NCBI GenBank assembly: GCA_013347225.1
Contig: CP054595.1
Location: 4,770,415 to 4,834,414, forward strand
Origin: Candidatus Accumulibacter similis
GTDB taxonomy: Bacteria > Pseudomonadota > Gammaproteobacteria > Burkholderiales > Rhodocyclaceae
Direction: 5' to 3'
DNA: 64,000 nt
Below the pieces are notes generated by a model, which saw only the letters and a list, made by a program, of their open reading frames with translations, did not search any database and was not told the DNA's origin. The position numbers and the translations under genes were made by a program. This document shows positions 6,534-15,524 of this stretch, piece after piece. The number at the start of each line of letters is the position of its first letter. The first letter of the stretch is position 1.

Positions 6534-9377
6534 TCAGCGGCCCGCCGGCGCCTGGCCGCGCTCGAGGCGTGCGCGCTGCGGCTCGAGTTCGGCCAGCGTG
6601 GCGACGAAGGCGGCGAGGCGCCTTCTCTCCTGGTCGACCACCGCCGCGGGAGCACGCGCAACAAAGCTCGTGTTGGCCAGCTTGGCCCTGGCCTTGCCGA
6701 TCTCACCGCTGAGCCGGGCAATCTCCTTGTCGAGCCGCTCGCACTCGACGGCGACATCGATCTCCACCTGCAACATGAGTTTCGTCTCGCCGACGACGGC
6801 AATCGGTGCATTCGCGTCGCCCGGCATTGCGGCGACGATCTCCAACTCGGAAAGTTTGCACAGCGACTTGAGATAGGGGGCGAATTTCGCCAATGGCTGA
6901 CTCCTGCCACAGGCGATCAGGGGCACCCGCGCTGCCGGTGACAGGTTCATTTCACCGCGCAGATTGCGGCAGGCGTAGGCCAGCGCCTTCAACTCCTTCA
7001 TGCTGGCTTCGCTCTGCATATCGACCTTCTCCGGCTGCGCCTGCGGATAGGATGCCAGCATCACCGAGTCATGCGTCCTGCGACCGGCGACCGGAGCCAC
7101 CGCCTGCCAGAGTTCCTCGGTGATGAACGGCAGCAGCGGATGTGCCAGACGGAGGACCGTCTCCAGTACGCGTGCCAGCGTCCGCCGTGTCGCCCGTACC
7201 TGTGTTTCGCTCCCCTGCTGCAACTGCACCTTCGACAACTCGACGTACCAGTCACAGAACTCATCCCAGACGAACTCGTAGAGCGACCGCGCCAGGAGAT
7301 CAAATCGGTAGTCGGCGAAATGCTGCGCCAGTTCTGCCTCGGTGCGCTGCAGCCGGCTGACGATCCAGCGGTCGGCGAATGAGAAGTCGAGATTCGTTGC
7401 ACAGCCGCCGCCAGCGCAGGCATCGAGGCCCAGATCGTGCCCGGCGGTGTGCATCAGGACAAAGCGGCTCGCGTTCCACAGCTTGTTGCAGAAGTTGCGG
7501 TAGCCCTCGCAGCGGCCGAGATCGAACTTGATGTCGCGGCCCGGGCTGGCGAGCGAGAGAAAGGTAAAACGCAGTGCATCGGTACCAAACGCGGGAATCC
7601 CTTGTGGATACTCCTTGCGCGTGCGCTTCTCGATCTGCTCCGCCTGCCTTGGATTCATCAGGCCACTGGTGCGTTTCTCGATCAGCGCATCGAGGCCGAT
7701 GCCGTCGATGAGGTCGATCGGGTCGAGCACGTTGCCCTTCGACTTGCTCATCTTCTGCCCCTCGGCGTCCCTGATGAGACCGTGGACATAAACGTGCCTG
7801 AACGGGATGCGGCCGGTGATGTGACGGGTCATCATGACCATCCGCGCGACCCAGAAGAAGATGATGTCGAATCCCGTGACGAGTACCGTCGACGGCAGAT
7901 AGAGGTCCAGTGCGGGGTTGCTCTCGGCTGGCCATCGGGGCGTCCAGTCGAGCGTCGAGAAGGGCCACAGCGCCGACGAATACCAGGTGTCGAGGACGTC
8001 CGGGTCACGCACCAACGGCCCCCGGCAGCCGGCTGCGTTCGCTTCGGCTCTCGCCTCGGCCTCGTCGTGCGCGACGAAAACCTGCCCGTCCTCACTGTAC
8101 CAGGCGGGAATCTGGTGACCCCACCACAGTTGCCGCGAAATGCACCAGTCCTGGATGTTGTTCAGCCACTGGTTGTACGTATTGACCCAGTTCTCCGGGA
8201 AGAAGCGGATCTCGCCCGAAGCGACACAGGCGAGAGCCTTGCCGGCGATGCTGCTGCCGTCGGCACCGGGCTTGCTCATCGCCACGAACCACTGGTCGGT
8301 GAGCATCGGCTCGATGACGACACCGGTACGATCGCCGCGCGGCACCTTCAGGAGATGCGGCTCGACCTTGTCGAGGAAGCCCTGCTGCTCGAGATCGCTG
8401 ACGACGAGTTCGCGCGCAGCGAAGCGATCCAGGCCGCGATAACGTTCCGGGGCGTTGTCGTTGACGCGCGCATCGAGCGTCAGGATCGGGACCACCGCCA
8501 ACTGGTGACGCTGACCCACCGCGTAGTCATTGAAATCGTGTGCCGGGGTCACCTTGACACAGCCGGTGCCGAAGGCGAGATCGACGTAGGCGTCGGCAAT
8601 GATCGGGATCTCTCGCCCACAGAGGGGCAGCCGGACCATCTTGCCCAACAGGTGGCGGTAGCGCTCATCGTCGGGATGGACCATCACCGCCGTGTCGCCG
8701 AGCATGGTCTCCGGGCGTGTCGTGGCGACCACCAGTGAGGCACTGCCGTCGGCCAGCGGGTAGCGGATATGCCACAGCTGTCCGCGCTCCTCTTCCTGGA
8801 CGACCTCGAGGTCGGAGACCGCGGTCTGCAGGACGGGATCCCAGTTGACCAGGCGCTTGCCGCGATAGATCAGTCCCTCGCGGTAGAGCTGGACGAAGGT
8901 CTCGGTGACCGTCCGCGACAGTCCGGCGTCCATCGTGAAGCGCTCGCGACTCCAGTCGGGCGAGGTGCCCAGACGGCGCATCTGGCGGGTGATCGTACTG
9001 CCCGAGAACTCCTTCCACTGCCACACCTTCTGCAGGAACTTCTCTCGCCCGAGATCATGACGGGAGACGCCCTCGGCGTCGAGCTGACGCTCGACGACGA
9101 TCTGCGTCGCGATCCCGGCGTGATCGGTACCCGGTTGCCACAACGTGTTGTCGCCCCGCATGCGATGGTAGCGCGTCAGCGCATCCATGATCGCCTGATT
9201 GAAGCCGTGCCCCATGTGCAGGGTGCCGGTAACGTTCGGCGGCGGCAGCAGGATGCAGAAGGAGTTGCTCCTGCCGGCATCCAGACCGGCACCGAAGTAC
9301 CCTCTCGCTTCCCACGTCGGGTACCAGCGGCGTTCAATCTCGGCCGGTTCAAAGCTCTTGGCGAGGTCCATGGGCAC
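6534..9377 (-). CDS. valS: Valyl-tRNA synthetase
   Basis: A class I aminoacyl-tRNA synthetase of 947 residues that charges tRNA-Val. The HIGH-type motif is LHMGHGFN near residue 53 and the second signature is KMSKSKGN near residue 541. The editing (CP1) insert lies between them. A C-terminal tRNA-binding coiled coil (about 880-940; 'ECERLDKEIARLSGEIGKAR') is typical of ValRS. Two in-frame ATGs (9377 and 9371) are equally possible starts. It lies downstream of the holC-hypothetical pair on the same strand. Confidence 0.97.
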   Translation of the reverse strand: MPMDLAKSFEPAEIERRWYPTWEARGYFGAGLDAGRSNSFCILLPPPNVTGTLHMGHGFNQAIMDALTRYHRMRGDNTLWQPGTDHAGIATQIVVERQLDAEGVSRHDLGREKFLQKVWQWKEFSGSTITRQMRRLGTSPDWSRERFTMDAGLSRTVTETFVQLYREGLIYRGKRLVNWDPVLQTAVSDLEVVQEEERGQLWHIRYPLADGSASLVVATTRPETMLGDTAVMVHPDDERYRHLLGKMVRLPLCGREIPIIADAYVDLAFGTGCVKVTPAHDFNDYAVGQRHQLAVVPILTLDARVNDNAPERYRGLDRFAARELVVSDLEQQGFLDKVEPHLLKVPRGDRTGVVIEPMLTDQWFVAMSKPGADGSSIAGKALACVASGEIRFFPENWVNTYNQWLNNIQDWCISRQLWWGHQIPAWYSEDGQVFVAHDEAEARAEANAAGCRGPLVRDPDVLDTWYSSALWPFSTLDWTPRWPAESNPALDLYLPSTVLVTGFDIIFFWVARMVMMTRHITGRIPFRHVYVHGLIRDAEGQKMSKSKGNVLDPIDLIDGIGLDALIEKRTSGLMNPRQAEQIEKRTRKEYPQGIPAFGTDALRFTFLSLASPGRDIKFDLGRCEGYRNFCNKLWNASRFVLMHTAGHDLGLDACAGGGCATNLDFSFADRWIVSRLQRTEAELAQHFADYRFDLLARSLYEFVWDEFCDWYVELSKVQLQQGSETQVRATRRTLARVLETVLRLAHPLLPFITEELWQAVAPVAGRRTHDSVMLASYPQAQPEKVDMQSEASMKELKALAYACRNLRGEMNLSPAARVPLIACGRSQPLAKFAPYLKSLCKLSELEIVAAMPGDANAPIAVVGETKLMLQVEIDVAVECERLDKEIARLSGEIGKARAKLANTSFVARAPAAVVDQERRRLAAFVATLAELEPQRARLERGQAPAGR

Positions 9378-9440
9378 CCATCAGGGGAAATTCAGGGAGG
9401 CACATTATAGCTGATCGTGCAGGTGCTCCGCTGCGGACGG

Positions 9441-9929
9441 TCACGGCCCGTCCGGACCTGGCGGCGCGCGCTCCTCGAGCGTCGGCAGCGGCAGCGGCAG
9501 CTGGCCGCGCTGCGCCAGGAAATCACCCAGCGCGGCAGCGATGGCAGCCGACAGTCCCTGGCGCAACTGCTCGCCGGCACTGTCCAGGACCAACGCGATG
9601 AGGGCAGGCGTTTCGCTCGCCAGCCGCTGCTCGAGCAAGCGGCCAAGGTCACCGGCAAGCAGCGGACGCAGGGCATCGGCGGACCCTGCCGGCACCATGT
9701 CGGCGGCGTCCACCGCAGGCAGGACAACTTCGGTCAGCAACGGCAGGTCCTCGTCGTCGCCGGCGGCTGCGCCACGGTCTTCGGTGTCGTTCCGCTCCGC
9801 CGTCGAAGCGACGAAGCTGCGCCGTCGCCGGCCATGGCGCGGGTTGCCGCGACGGTCGCTGCCGGCCACGCCGGCATCGGCATGGATCAGCGAATCAGCA
9901 CGGCTGATCAGGTCGCCATCTTCCGCCAT
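9441..9929 (-). CDS. Hypothetical protein between holC and valS
   Basis: The 162-residue product has no recognised enzyme domain. The first 60 residues are charged and probably disordered. A short block DLPLLTEVVLPAV (about residues 83-95) is followed by an amphipathic helical C-terminal half ('SETPALIALVLDSAGEQLRQ'). The ATG overlaps the holC stop (TGATG), so translation is coupled. Small proteins with a D-[IL]-P-L-L-T-E-V motif between holC and valS occur in other betaproteobacteria as far as I recall. A role linked to DNA polymerase or tRNA synthetase is only suggested by position. Confidence 0.75.
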   Translation of the reverse strand: MAEDGDLISRADSLIHADAGVAGSDRRGNPRHGRRRRSFVASTAERNDTEDRGAAAGDDEDLPLLTEVVLPAVDAADMVPAGSADALRPLLAGDLGRLLEQRLASETPALIALVLDSAGEQLRQGLSAAIAAALGDFLAQRGQLPLPLPTLEERAPPGPDGP

Positions 9930-10354
9930 CAGGTTCTCCCCGACTGATCGATGTACTGGATGTCGTAGCCGCGATCCCGGTAGAAGCGGGCGCGCTGACG
10001 CCCGGCGAGGCGCTCCTCCTCACCTGGGCCGACGATCTCGATCAGGCTGTCGAAACGCGAGAACCCTGGCGGCACCTCAGGCGCCAGATTGAACAGCCGT
10101 TCATCGCGGTCGATGGCATCGAGCCGGTTGGCAATCACCACCGGCGTTTCCGCTGCCAGCGGCGAATCGATGTCGACATGCGGCACGAAGCCGGTCGGCG
10201 GATGCAGCCAGAGGTGGCGGTCGAGCGCCGCGGCAACTGCGGCATCGGGAGCATAGACGAGCAGAGACTTCTTCTGGCCGACCGCCCTGGCAATCAGGCT
10301 GGCTGCCGTTGCCACCCGGTCGGCGGCATTGTGGTAGAAGAAGATCCTCGTCAA
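9929..10354 (-). CDS. holC: DNA polymerase III chi subunit HolC
   Basis: HolC is the clamp-loader accessory subunit that binds SSB through the polymerase III tau/psi complex. From a TTG start the 141-residue product reads LTRIFFYHNAADRVATAAS, with further family features LLVYAPDAAVAAALDRHLW and 'WLHPPTGFVPHVDIDSPLA'. The TTG is supported because it overlaps the pepA stop (TTGA), it gives the normal chi length, and no ATG lies nearby; the open frame upstream is inside pepA. It sits between pepA and a coupled hypothetical gene, the usual proteobacterial order pepA-holC-valS. Confidence 0.9.
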   Translation of the reverse strand: MTRIFFYHNAADRVATAASLIARAVGQKKSLLVYAPDAAVAAALDRHLWLHPPTGFVPHVDIDSPLAAETPVVIANRLDAIDRDERLFNLAPEVPPGFSRFDSLIEIVGPGEEERLAGRQRARFYRDRGYDIQYIDQSGRT

Positions 10355-11847
10355 TGGAGTTTTCCGGCGCGTTTGAGGAGATAGTGCACCAGCAGCGAGA
10401 CCGGTCGACCGGTCGCGCCCTTGTCGCTCCCCGACTTCCAGGCGGTACCCGCGATGTCGAGATGCGCCCAGACGTACTTCCTGGCGAAGCGGGCAAGAAA
10501 GCAGGCAGCCGTGATGCTGCCGGCCGAGCGGCCACCGATGTTCGACATGTCCGCGAAAGGGCTCTTGAGCAACTCCTGATAATCGTTCCACAACGGCATC
10601 TGCCAGGCCCGATCGTGGGCCTCATCACCAGCATGCACCAACTCACGCGCCAGCGTGTCGTTGTTGGCAAAAAGACCGCTGGCGACGTGGCCGAGCGCGA
10701 TCACGCAGGCGCCGGTGAGCGTTGCGACGTCGATCACCGTCTCCGGGTCGAAGCGGGCGGCATAGGTCAGCGCATCGCACAGGATCAGTCTGCCCTCGGC
10801 ATCGGTGTTGAGGATCTCGATGGTCTGACCGGACATCGAGGTGACGATGTCGCCAGGCCGCGTCGCCTCCCCGCCAGGCATGTTCTCCGCCGCCGGAACG
10901 ATCACCGTCAGGTTGAGCGGCAGCTTCATGAGCGCCACCGCCTTGATGGTACCGAGCACGCTGGCAGCGCCGCACATGTCGTACTTCATCTCGTCCATTT
11001 CGGCGGCCGGCTTCAACGAAATGCCCCCGGTATCGAAAGTGATGCCTTTGCCGATCAGCGCCAGTGACTTGTCGTCCCCCTTGCCCCCCTTGTAGTGGAG
11101 GACGATCAGCTTCGGTGGCTGCCGTGAGCCGCTGGCGACAGCGAGCAGCGAATGCATGCCAAGCGCTGCCATCTCGTCCCGGTCGATGATCTGGCAGTCG
11201 AGCTTGTGCTCGGCCGCCAGCTTCTGCGCGGTCTCTGCAAGATGACTCGGAGTACACACGTTGGCCGGCAGGTTGGCGAGGTTCTTGGCGAGGTTGACGC
11301 CCTCGCCGATCGCCTGACCCTGCATCAGGGCTGCCTCGGCGGCCGCGAGTTCGTTCCGCCGGTCGACGACGAAGGTCAGCTTGCGCAGCGGCCGGCGCAC
11401 CTTGTCCTTCTTGCTCTTGAACTGATCGAAACGATAGACCGCCTCGTGCGCGACGATCACCGCCTGCCGCACACGCCATGCCGTGCTGCGCCGTCTGACC
11501 GCAGTGTCGGTCAGAAAGACCGTTCCGTCGAACGATCCAGTCTCGTTCAGCGTGCGCACCGCTGCCCGGATGGCGTCGGCGAACTCCTTGTCGCCAAACT
11601 CCTTTTCCTTGCCTAGTCCAACCAGCAACACGCGGTCGCAGAGGGTTCCGGGAACGTTGTGCAGCAACAGTGTGGAGCCCGCCTTTCCCTCCATGTCGCC
11701 GCGACGGATGATGTCCGACAGATGGTTCCGGGCCGCATTGTCGAGGAGTTCCCCGGTCAGCGTCAGCTTGCGCGGCTCGAAGACGCCGACCACCACACAG
11801 GCACTGCGCTGCTTCTCCGGGCTGCCACTTTTTATGCTAAATTCCAC
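10351..11847 (-). CDS. pepA: Leucyl aminopeptidase PepA (M17)
   Basis: A cytosolic two-metal aminopeptidase of 498 residues; relatives also bind DNA. The C-terminal catalytic domain has the M17 signature NTDAEGRL, with metal ligands also in 'LIGKGITFDTGGISLKPA' and the 'GATGRPVSLLVHYLL' end. The GTG at 11847 is taken as start because VEFSIKSGSPEKQ matches the family start and a strong AGGAGG lies upstream; an ATG eight codons earlier (11871) is the alternative. Divergent from lptF; the stop overlaps the holC start. Confidence 0.95.
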   Translation of the reverse strand: MEFSIKSGSPEKQRSACVVVGVFEPRKLTLTGELLDNAARNHLSDIIRRGDMEGKAGSTLLLHNVPGTLCDRVLLVGLGKEKEFGDKEFADAIRAAVRTLNETGSFDGTVFLTDTAVRRRSTAWRVRQAVIVAHEAVYRFDQFKSKKDKVRRPLRKLTFVVDRRNELAAAEAALMQGQAIGEGVNLAKNLANLPANVCTPSHLAETAQKLAAEHKLDCQIIDRDEMAALGMHSLLAVASGSRQPPKLIVLHYKGGKGDDKSLALIGKGITFDTGGISLKPAAEMDEMKYDMCGAASVLGTIKAVALMKLPLNLTVIVPAAENMPGGEATRPGDIVTSMSGQTIEILNTDAEGRLILCDALTYAARFDPETVIDVATLTGACVIALGHVASGLFANNDTLARELVHAGDEAHDRAWQMPLWNDYQELLKSPFADMSNIGGRSAGSITAACFLARFARKYVWAHLDIAGTAWKSGSDKGATGRPVSLLVHYLLKRAGKLH

Positions 11848-11891
11848 CGACCCCCTCCTCCTCACGCGCATGCTGTTTCACAAAAAAACCG

Positions 11892-11921
11892 ATTATCACT
11901 GCAGTTTTTCAGCAAAGTCAA
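11892..11921 (-). promoter_or_regulatory. Candidate pepA promoter
   Basis: On the minus strand TTGACT (11916-11921) is separated by 18 bases from GATAAT (11892-11897). Both boxes match sigma-70 consensus at five of six positions. The region lies in the pepA/lptF divergent gap and partly abuts the lptF start codon. Confidence 0.5.
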
Positions 11922-11924
11922 AGA

Positions 11925-13004
11925 ATGATCTTTCAGCGGGCGGTGCGGCGCGAGTTTACCCAGGCGGCGGCAGGTGTCTTCACCGCGCTGTTCGCGATCA
12001 TGCTCACGACGCAGTTGATCCGCCTGCTCAACGAGGCTGTGCAGGGCAAGGTCGAAGCCGAGGCCGTGGCAGCACTGCTCGGCTTTGCCGCACTCAACTA
12101 TCTGCCGCACCTGCTGTCCCTGTCGCTGTTCGTTGCCATCCTCCTCTGCCTCTCGCGGGCCTATCGGGATTCCGAGATGGTCGTCTGGTTCGCCTGCGGT
12201 CTACCGCTGACGGCATGGATTCGCCCCGTGCTCGGTTTCGCCGCACCGCTGGTGGTGACCATCGCAGTGCTTTCCTTCTTCCTGTCTCCCTGGGCCTTGT
12301 CCGAAAGCATCGAGTTCCGCAACAAGCTCAGCACCCGCCGGGACGCTGGGCAGGTGGCGCCCGGCACCTTTCAGGAGTCGTCGACCGGCAACCGTGTCGT
12401 GTTTGTCGAAGAGGTTGCCGACGACACGAGCCATGTGCGCAACGTCTTCGTCAGCGACACGCGCCCCGACCGCCTGGGAATCACGGTCGCCGGCAAGGGG
12501 CACCAGGAGATCGCCGCCAATGGTGATCGCTTCATCGTCCTCGAGGATGGGCGCCGTTACGAGTTTGCGCCGGGAAGCGCCGAGTTCAGCCAGGTCGAGT
12601 ATGCACGCTATGCGGTTCGCCTGGAGACCAAGGAAGCGCGTGGCGTCGTCCAGACGCCACGCAGCATGGGCACCCTGGAACTGCTGGCGCACGACTCGCG
12701 GCAGCATCGTAGCGAACTGCTCGGGCGTCTCAGCCTGCCGATTTCGGCGGTAGTCCTGGCCCTGCTGTCGATACCGATGTCATTCGTCAATCCGCGCGCC
12801 GGTCGTTCGGCCAATATGTTGCTGGCGATCCTCGCCTATCTGTTCTACAACAATCTGGTGACCATCGGCCAAGAGTGGGTGGCGCGCGGCAAGCTCTCCT
12901 TTGCCGTCGGCCTGCTCGGCATTCACCTGCTGATGTTGTGCCTCCTGCCAGTTCTCTTCTACAAGCGGATTGCCGTCTCCTCCTTTCTGCGGCTGTCGCG
13001 ATGA
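11925..13004 (+). CDS. lptF: LPS export ABC transporter permease LptF
   Basis: An inner-membrane permease of the LptB2FG transporter that extracts lipopolysaccharide for transport to the outer membrane. It has 359 residues, with N-terminal membrane segments ('FTALFAIMLTTQLIRLL', about 19-35), a periplasmic beta-jellyroll domain (about 125-255) and C-terminal membrane segments including 'GVSACRF'-equivalent 'SLPISAVVLALLSIPMSFV'. The start MIFQRAVRREF is typical. It overlaps lptG by four bases (ATGA). Divergent from pepA, the standard arrangement. Confidence 0.95.
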   Translation: MIFQRAVRREFTQAAAGVFTALFAIMLTTQLIRLLNEAVQGKVEAEAVAALLGFAALNYLPHLLSLSLFVAILLCLSRAYRDSEMVVWFACGLPLTAWIRPVLGFAAPLVVTIAVLSFFLSPWALSESIEFRNKLSTRRDAGQVAPGTFQESSTGNRVVFVEEVADDTSHVRNVFVSDTRPDRLGITVAGKGHQEIAANGDRFIVLEDGRRYEFAPGSAEFSQVEYARYAVRLETKEARGVVQTPRSMGTLELLAHDSRQHRSELLGRLSLPISAVVLALLSIPMSFVNPRAGRSANMLLAILAYLFYNNLVTIGQEWVARGKLSFAVGLLGIHLLMLCLLPVLFYKRIAVSSFLRLSR

Positions 13005-14089
13005 AGGTCTATCAGCGCTACATCGCGCGCGAAGTGGCAGCCGCAATCCTGCTCGTCCTGCTGGCCTTTCTGGCGCTTTTCGCCTTTTTCGACCTCCTCG
13101 GCGAGGTCGGCAGCCTCGGTCAGGGTGGCTACAGGATTCAGCATGCCTTGGTCTACGTCCTGCTGCGACTCTCCGGCAGGGCATACGAGTTGATGCCGCT
13201 GGCCATCCTGATCGGCACCCTCTATGCGCTTGCCAACCTCTCCCGACACTCCGAGATCACGGTGCTGCGCGCATCCGGCCTGTCGACCGGCAGGCTGCTC
13301 GTCTGCCTGTGCCAGATAGCCGCTGCGTTTGCCGTCCTCACCTTCCTGATCGGCGAGTACGTCGCGCCACCGGCAGAGCATGCCGCCAGCCAGTTGCGAC
13401 TCAAGGAACGCGGGCGCACGATGCAGGAACTGCGCAGCGTGCGCAACCTGCGTTCAGGGTTGTGGGTCAAGGACGAAAGAAGTTTCATCAACATCCGCGT
13501 GCTCCTCTCCGACAGGAGCCTGCGCGGTATCCGGATCTACCAGTTTGACGAGCATGGCAAGCTGCGCAGCGTCATCGAGGCAGCCGCAGGCGAATTCGCC
13601 GCTGACGACGGTTGGCACCTGACCGACGTTGCCCACACCGTCTTGCTGAACGACAGCGCCAAGGTCGAAAAACTGGCAGAGATGTCCTGGCGCTCGGCAT
13701 TGAACCCCGAGATCCTCGCCGTCCTCATGCTTTCGCCCGACCGCATGTCGCTGCGCCACCTTTCCGCATACACCAGACATCTCGCCGACAATCGCCAACA
13801 AACCAACCGTTACGACATCGCCTTCTGGAAGAAGATCGTCTATCCGCTGGCGGGTCTGGTGATGGTTGCCCTCGCCCTGCCATTTTCCGCCGGACATCAC
13901 CGCGCATCGGGGATCGGCCTGCAGATCTTCGCCGGGGTCATGATCGGCGTCCTCTTTCACACGCTCAACGGCCTGTCCTCGAACCTCGGAGCGATCCACG
14001 GCTGGTCGCCGCTGCTCAGTGCAGCCGCTCCGTCGGCCCTGTTCCTCTTGGCGGCCGGACTGATGATCTGGTGGGTCGAAAGGCGCTGA
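13001..14089 (+). CDS. lptG: LPS export ABC transporter permease LptG
   Basis: The partner permease of LptF, 362 residues. Start MKVYQRYIAREVAAAILLVL is characteristic. Membrane helices lie at about 15-35, 60-80 and 100-120; the periplasmic domain is at about 140-265; C-terminal helices include 'IVYPLAGLVMVALALPF' and the last segment ending IWWVERR. The ATG overlaps the lptF stop, indicating coupled translation of a stoichiometric pair. Convergent with the RDD gene, leaving only seven bases between the coding regions. Confidence 0.95.
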   Translation: MKVYQRYIAREVAAAILLVLLAFLALFAFFDLLGEVGSLGQGGYRIQHALVYVLLRLSGRAYELMPLAILIGTLYALANLSRHSEITVLRASGLSTGRLLVCLCQIAAAFAVLTFLIGEYVAPPAEHAASQLRLKERGRTMQELRSVRNLRSGLWVKDERSFINIRVLLSDRSLRGIRIYQFDEHGKLRSVIEAAAGEFAADDGWHLTDVAHTVLLNDSAKVEKLAEMSWRSALNPEILAVLMLSPDRMSLRHLSAYTRHLADNRQQTNRYDIAFWKKIVYPLAGLVMVALALPFSAGHHRASGIGLQIFAGVMIGVLFHTLNGLSSNLGAIHGWSPLLSAAAPSALFLLAAGLMIWWVERR

Positions 14090-14096
14090 ACGACGT

Positions 14097-14528
14097 TCAG
14101 GCGAGGATCAGTCGCGTGCCGGAAAGGCGGTCATGCAGGAACTGCCCGTCGCGGTCGAGAACGGCCCAGAGAATGCCGACGCCAAGCAGGATCAGCAGGA
14201 TGCCTGGCCAGCAGAGCAGGTAGCGCAATAACGCCTGCGCTGGCCGGATCGGCATACCGTCGACGCTGACGAGACGGATACGCCAGGTCTTCATGGCCAG
14301 GGTCTGTCCGCCGTGCAACCAGAACCAGACGAAATAGATCAGCAGGACGAGAAAGCAATGCGCCCACATGAGGGCCGGTGATGCCGGCCGCCGTGCAAAG
14401 GCTCCCAGGATGATATGCGGCAGGAGGAACAGCACGGCGAGTAGCGCCAGAACGAGCAGCGACTCGTAGCACATGCTGGCGAGACGACGGGCGATCCCGG
14501 GCCTGCCGGCAGGCTGCAGGAGTGGCAC
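14097..14528 (-). CDS. RDD-family membrane protein
   Basis: A 143-residue integral membrane protein with three predicted helices ('MCYESLLVLALLAVLFLLPH', 'AHCFLVLLIYFVWFWLHGG', 'YLLCWPGILLILLGVGIL'). It has the family pattern RRLAS near the N-terminus and DRDGQFLHDRLSGTRLI at the end. The GTG at 14528 gives a normal start (VPLLQPAGRPGIARRLAS) 4 bases after the DUF3106 stop; an internal ATG at 14474 would remove the conserved Arg-Asp region. Function is unknown for most RDD proteins. It is the last gene of the sigma-factor cluster. Confidence 0.85.
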   Translation of the reverse strand: MPLLQPAGRPGIARRLASMCYESLLVLALLAVLFLLPHIILGAFARRPASPALMWAHCFLVLLIYFVWFWLHGGQTLAMKTWRIRLVSVDGMPIRPAQALLRYLLCWPGILLILLGVGILWAVLDRDGQFLHDRLSGTRLILA

Positions 14529-14532
14529 GCCG

Positions 14533-15174
14533 TCAGCGCCCCTGTTCCCCAGCCCCACCTGCCGGAGCCGCTTCCGCCGCCGACACCGGCGCATTGCCCG
14601 ATGCAGACGACGGCACGGGAACGACTCCGTCCGTTCCGCCTTTCGCTGCCCGGGCGGCCGCCGCTCCTGGCTGCTCGGGACGCTGGCCGCCGGCAGGAAG
14701 CGCGCCCAGCGGGGAGTGTCCCGGCTTCGGCACCGGCTTGCTGGCTGCCTGTTGCTTGAGCCGCTCCTTTTCCTCTTCCGGCAGGCTTGAGTACTCTTCC
14801 CACTTCTGCCGCAGCTCCTCCTTTTTCTCGGCCGGCAACTGACTGGCGGTGATGAAGTTCTCACGCGCCTGAGCCCGCTGCGCCGGGGTCAGCTTGCCCC
14901 ACTCCTGCATCTGGGTCTGAATCCGTCTCTGCTCTGCGGGCGTCATGCTGGCAAAGCGCCGTGCGATGCCCAGCCACTTCTTCTGCCGGTTGGACTCCAG
15001 GCTATCCCAGTCGTCACTCAGAGGTGCGAGGACGATCTTCTGCTCGACCGTCAGTTCGGTCCACTGCGGCTGCGCCGGGGTTACGATCGCCGATGGCCCG
15101 GAAACCTCAGCCCGCAGCGGCAACGCCCACAGACTTGCCAGGACCGCTACTGCGACGCCGAGCTTTTCAGCCAT
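14533..15174 (-). CDS. DUF3106-type secreted protein
   Basis: A 213-residue protein with a signal peptide (MAEKLGVAVAVLASLWALPLRA). The helical domain (about 35-135) is built from Trp- and Leu-rich segments and 'LTPAQRAQARENF'/'MTPAEQRRIQTQMQEW' motifs. These resemble the LTxxQ repeats of Spy/CpxP-type periplasmic proteins. The C-terminal 70 residues are Pro/Ala/Gly-rich and likely disordered. The start overlaps the end of the DUF3619 gene by 28 bases. The family is uncharacterised to my knowledge; a periplasmic sensing or chaperone role beside an ECF sigma factor is an inference. Confidence 0.8.
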   Translation of the reverse strand: MAEKLGVAVAVLASLWALPLRAEVSGPSAIVTPAQPQWTELTVEQKIVLAPLSDDWDSLESNRQKKWLGIARRFASMTPAEQRRIQTQMQEWGKLTPAQRAQARENFITASQLPAEKKEELRQKWEEYSSLPEEEKERLKQQAASKPVPKPGHSPLGALPAGGQRPEQPGAAAARAAKGGTDGVVPVPSSASGNAPVSAAEAAPAGGAGEQGR

Positions 15175-15524
15175 GCAGCAAAGCCCTTGTCGGTGAAAGC
15201 TGCGACCGGCAGTTCATCCGAGAGCAACGCGCTATCGATGACCTCGAGTTCGGCGATGCTCTGCTCGGCATGCCAGAAGGTATAGGTGCCGATACCAAAC
15301 GCGACGAGAAGGGCAAGACCGACCTGCCTGAGGCGCCGATGGTCGGCCTGCTGCAGCAGGAAGCCGGCGACGCCGGCGAACACGGATTGACGCTCGGCAA
15401 CCTTTTGCCGTGCCAGCGCGCGCCGCCGCCCTTCCTCCAGGCGCAGTCGCGTTTCGTTCGGCAACTCGTGCAGTCCGCTATTCAGGTGCTGCCTGAGCCT
15501 GTAGGCAAAGTGCTGTTCGTTCAT
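15147..15524 (-). CDS. DUF3619-type membrane protein, possible anti-sigma factor
   Basis: A 125-residue protein: a soluble N-terminal half ('MNEQHFAYRLRQHLNSGLHE'), one transmembrane segment ('QVGLALLVAFGIGTYTFW', about 76-93) and a short presumably periplasmic tail. The ATG at 15524 overlaps the sigma-factor stop (ATGA) and has GAGGAATT upstream. Topology, size and coupling to an ECF sigma gene are what one expects of a single-pass anti-sigma factor. No zinc HxxxCxxC motif is seen and the function is not proven. Confidence 0.8.
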   Translation of the reverse strand: MNEQHFAYRLRQHLNSGLHELPNETRLRLEEGRRRALARQKVAERQSVFAGVAGFLLQQADHRRLRQVGLALLVAFGIGTYTFWHAEQSIAELEVIDSALLSDELPVAAFTDKGFAAWLKSSASQ

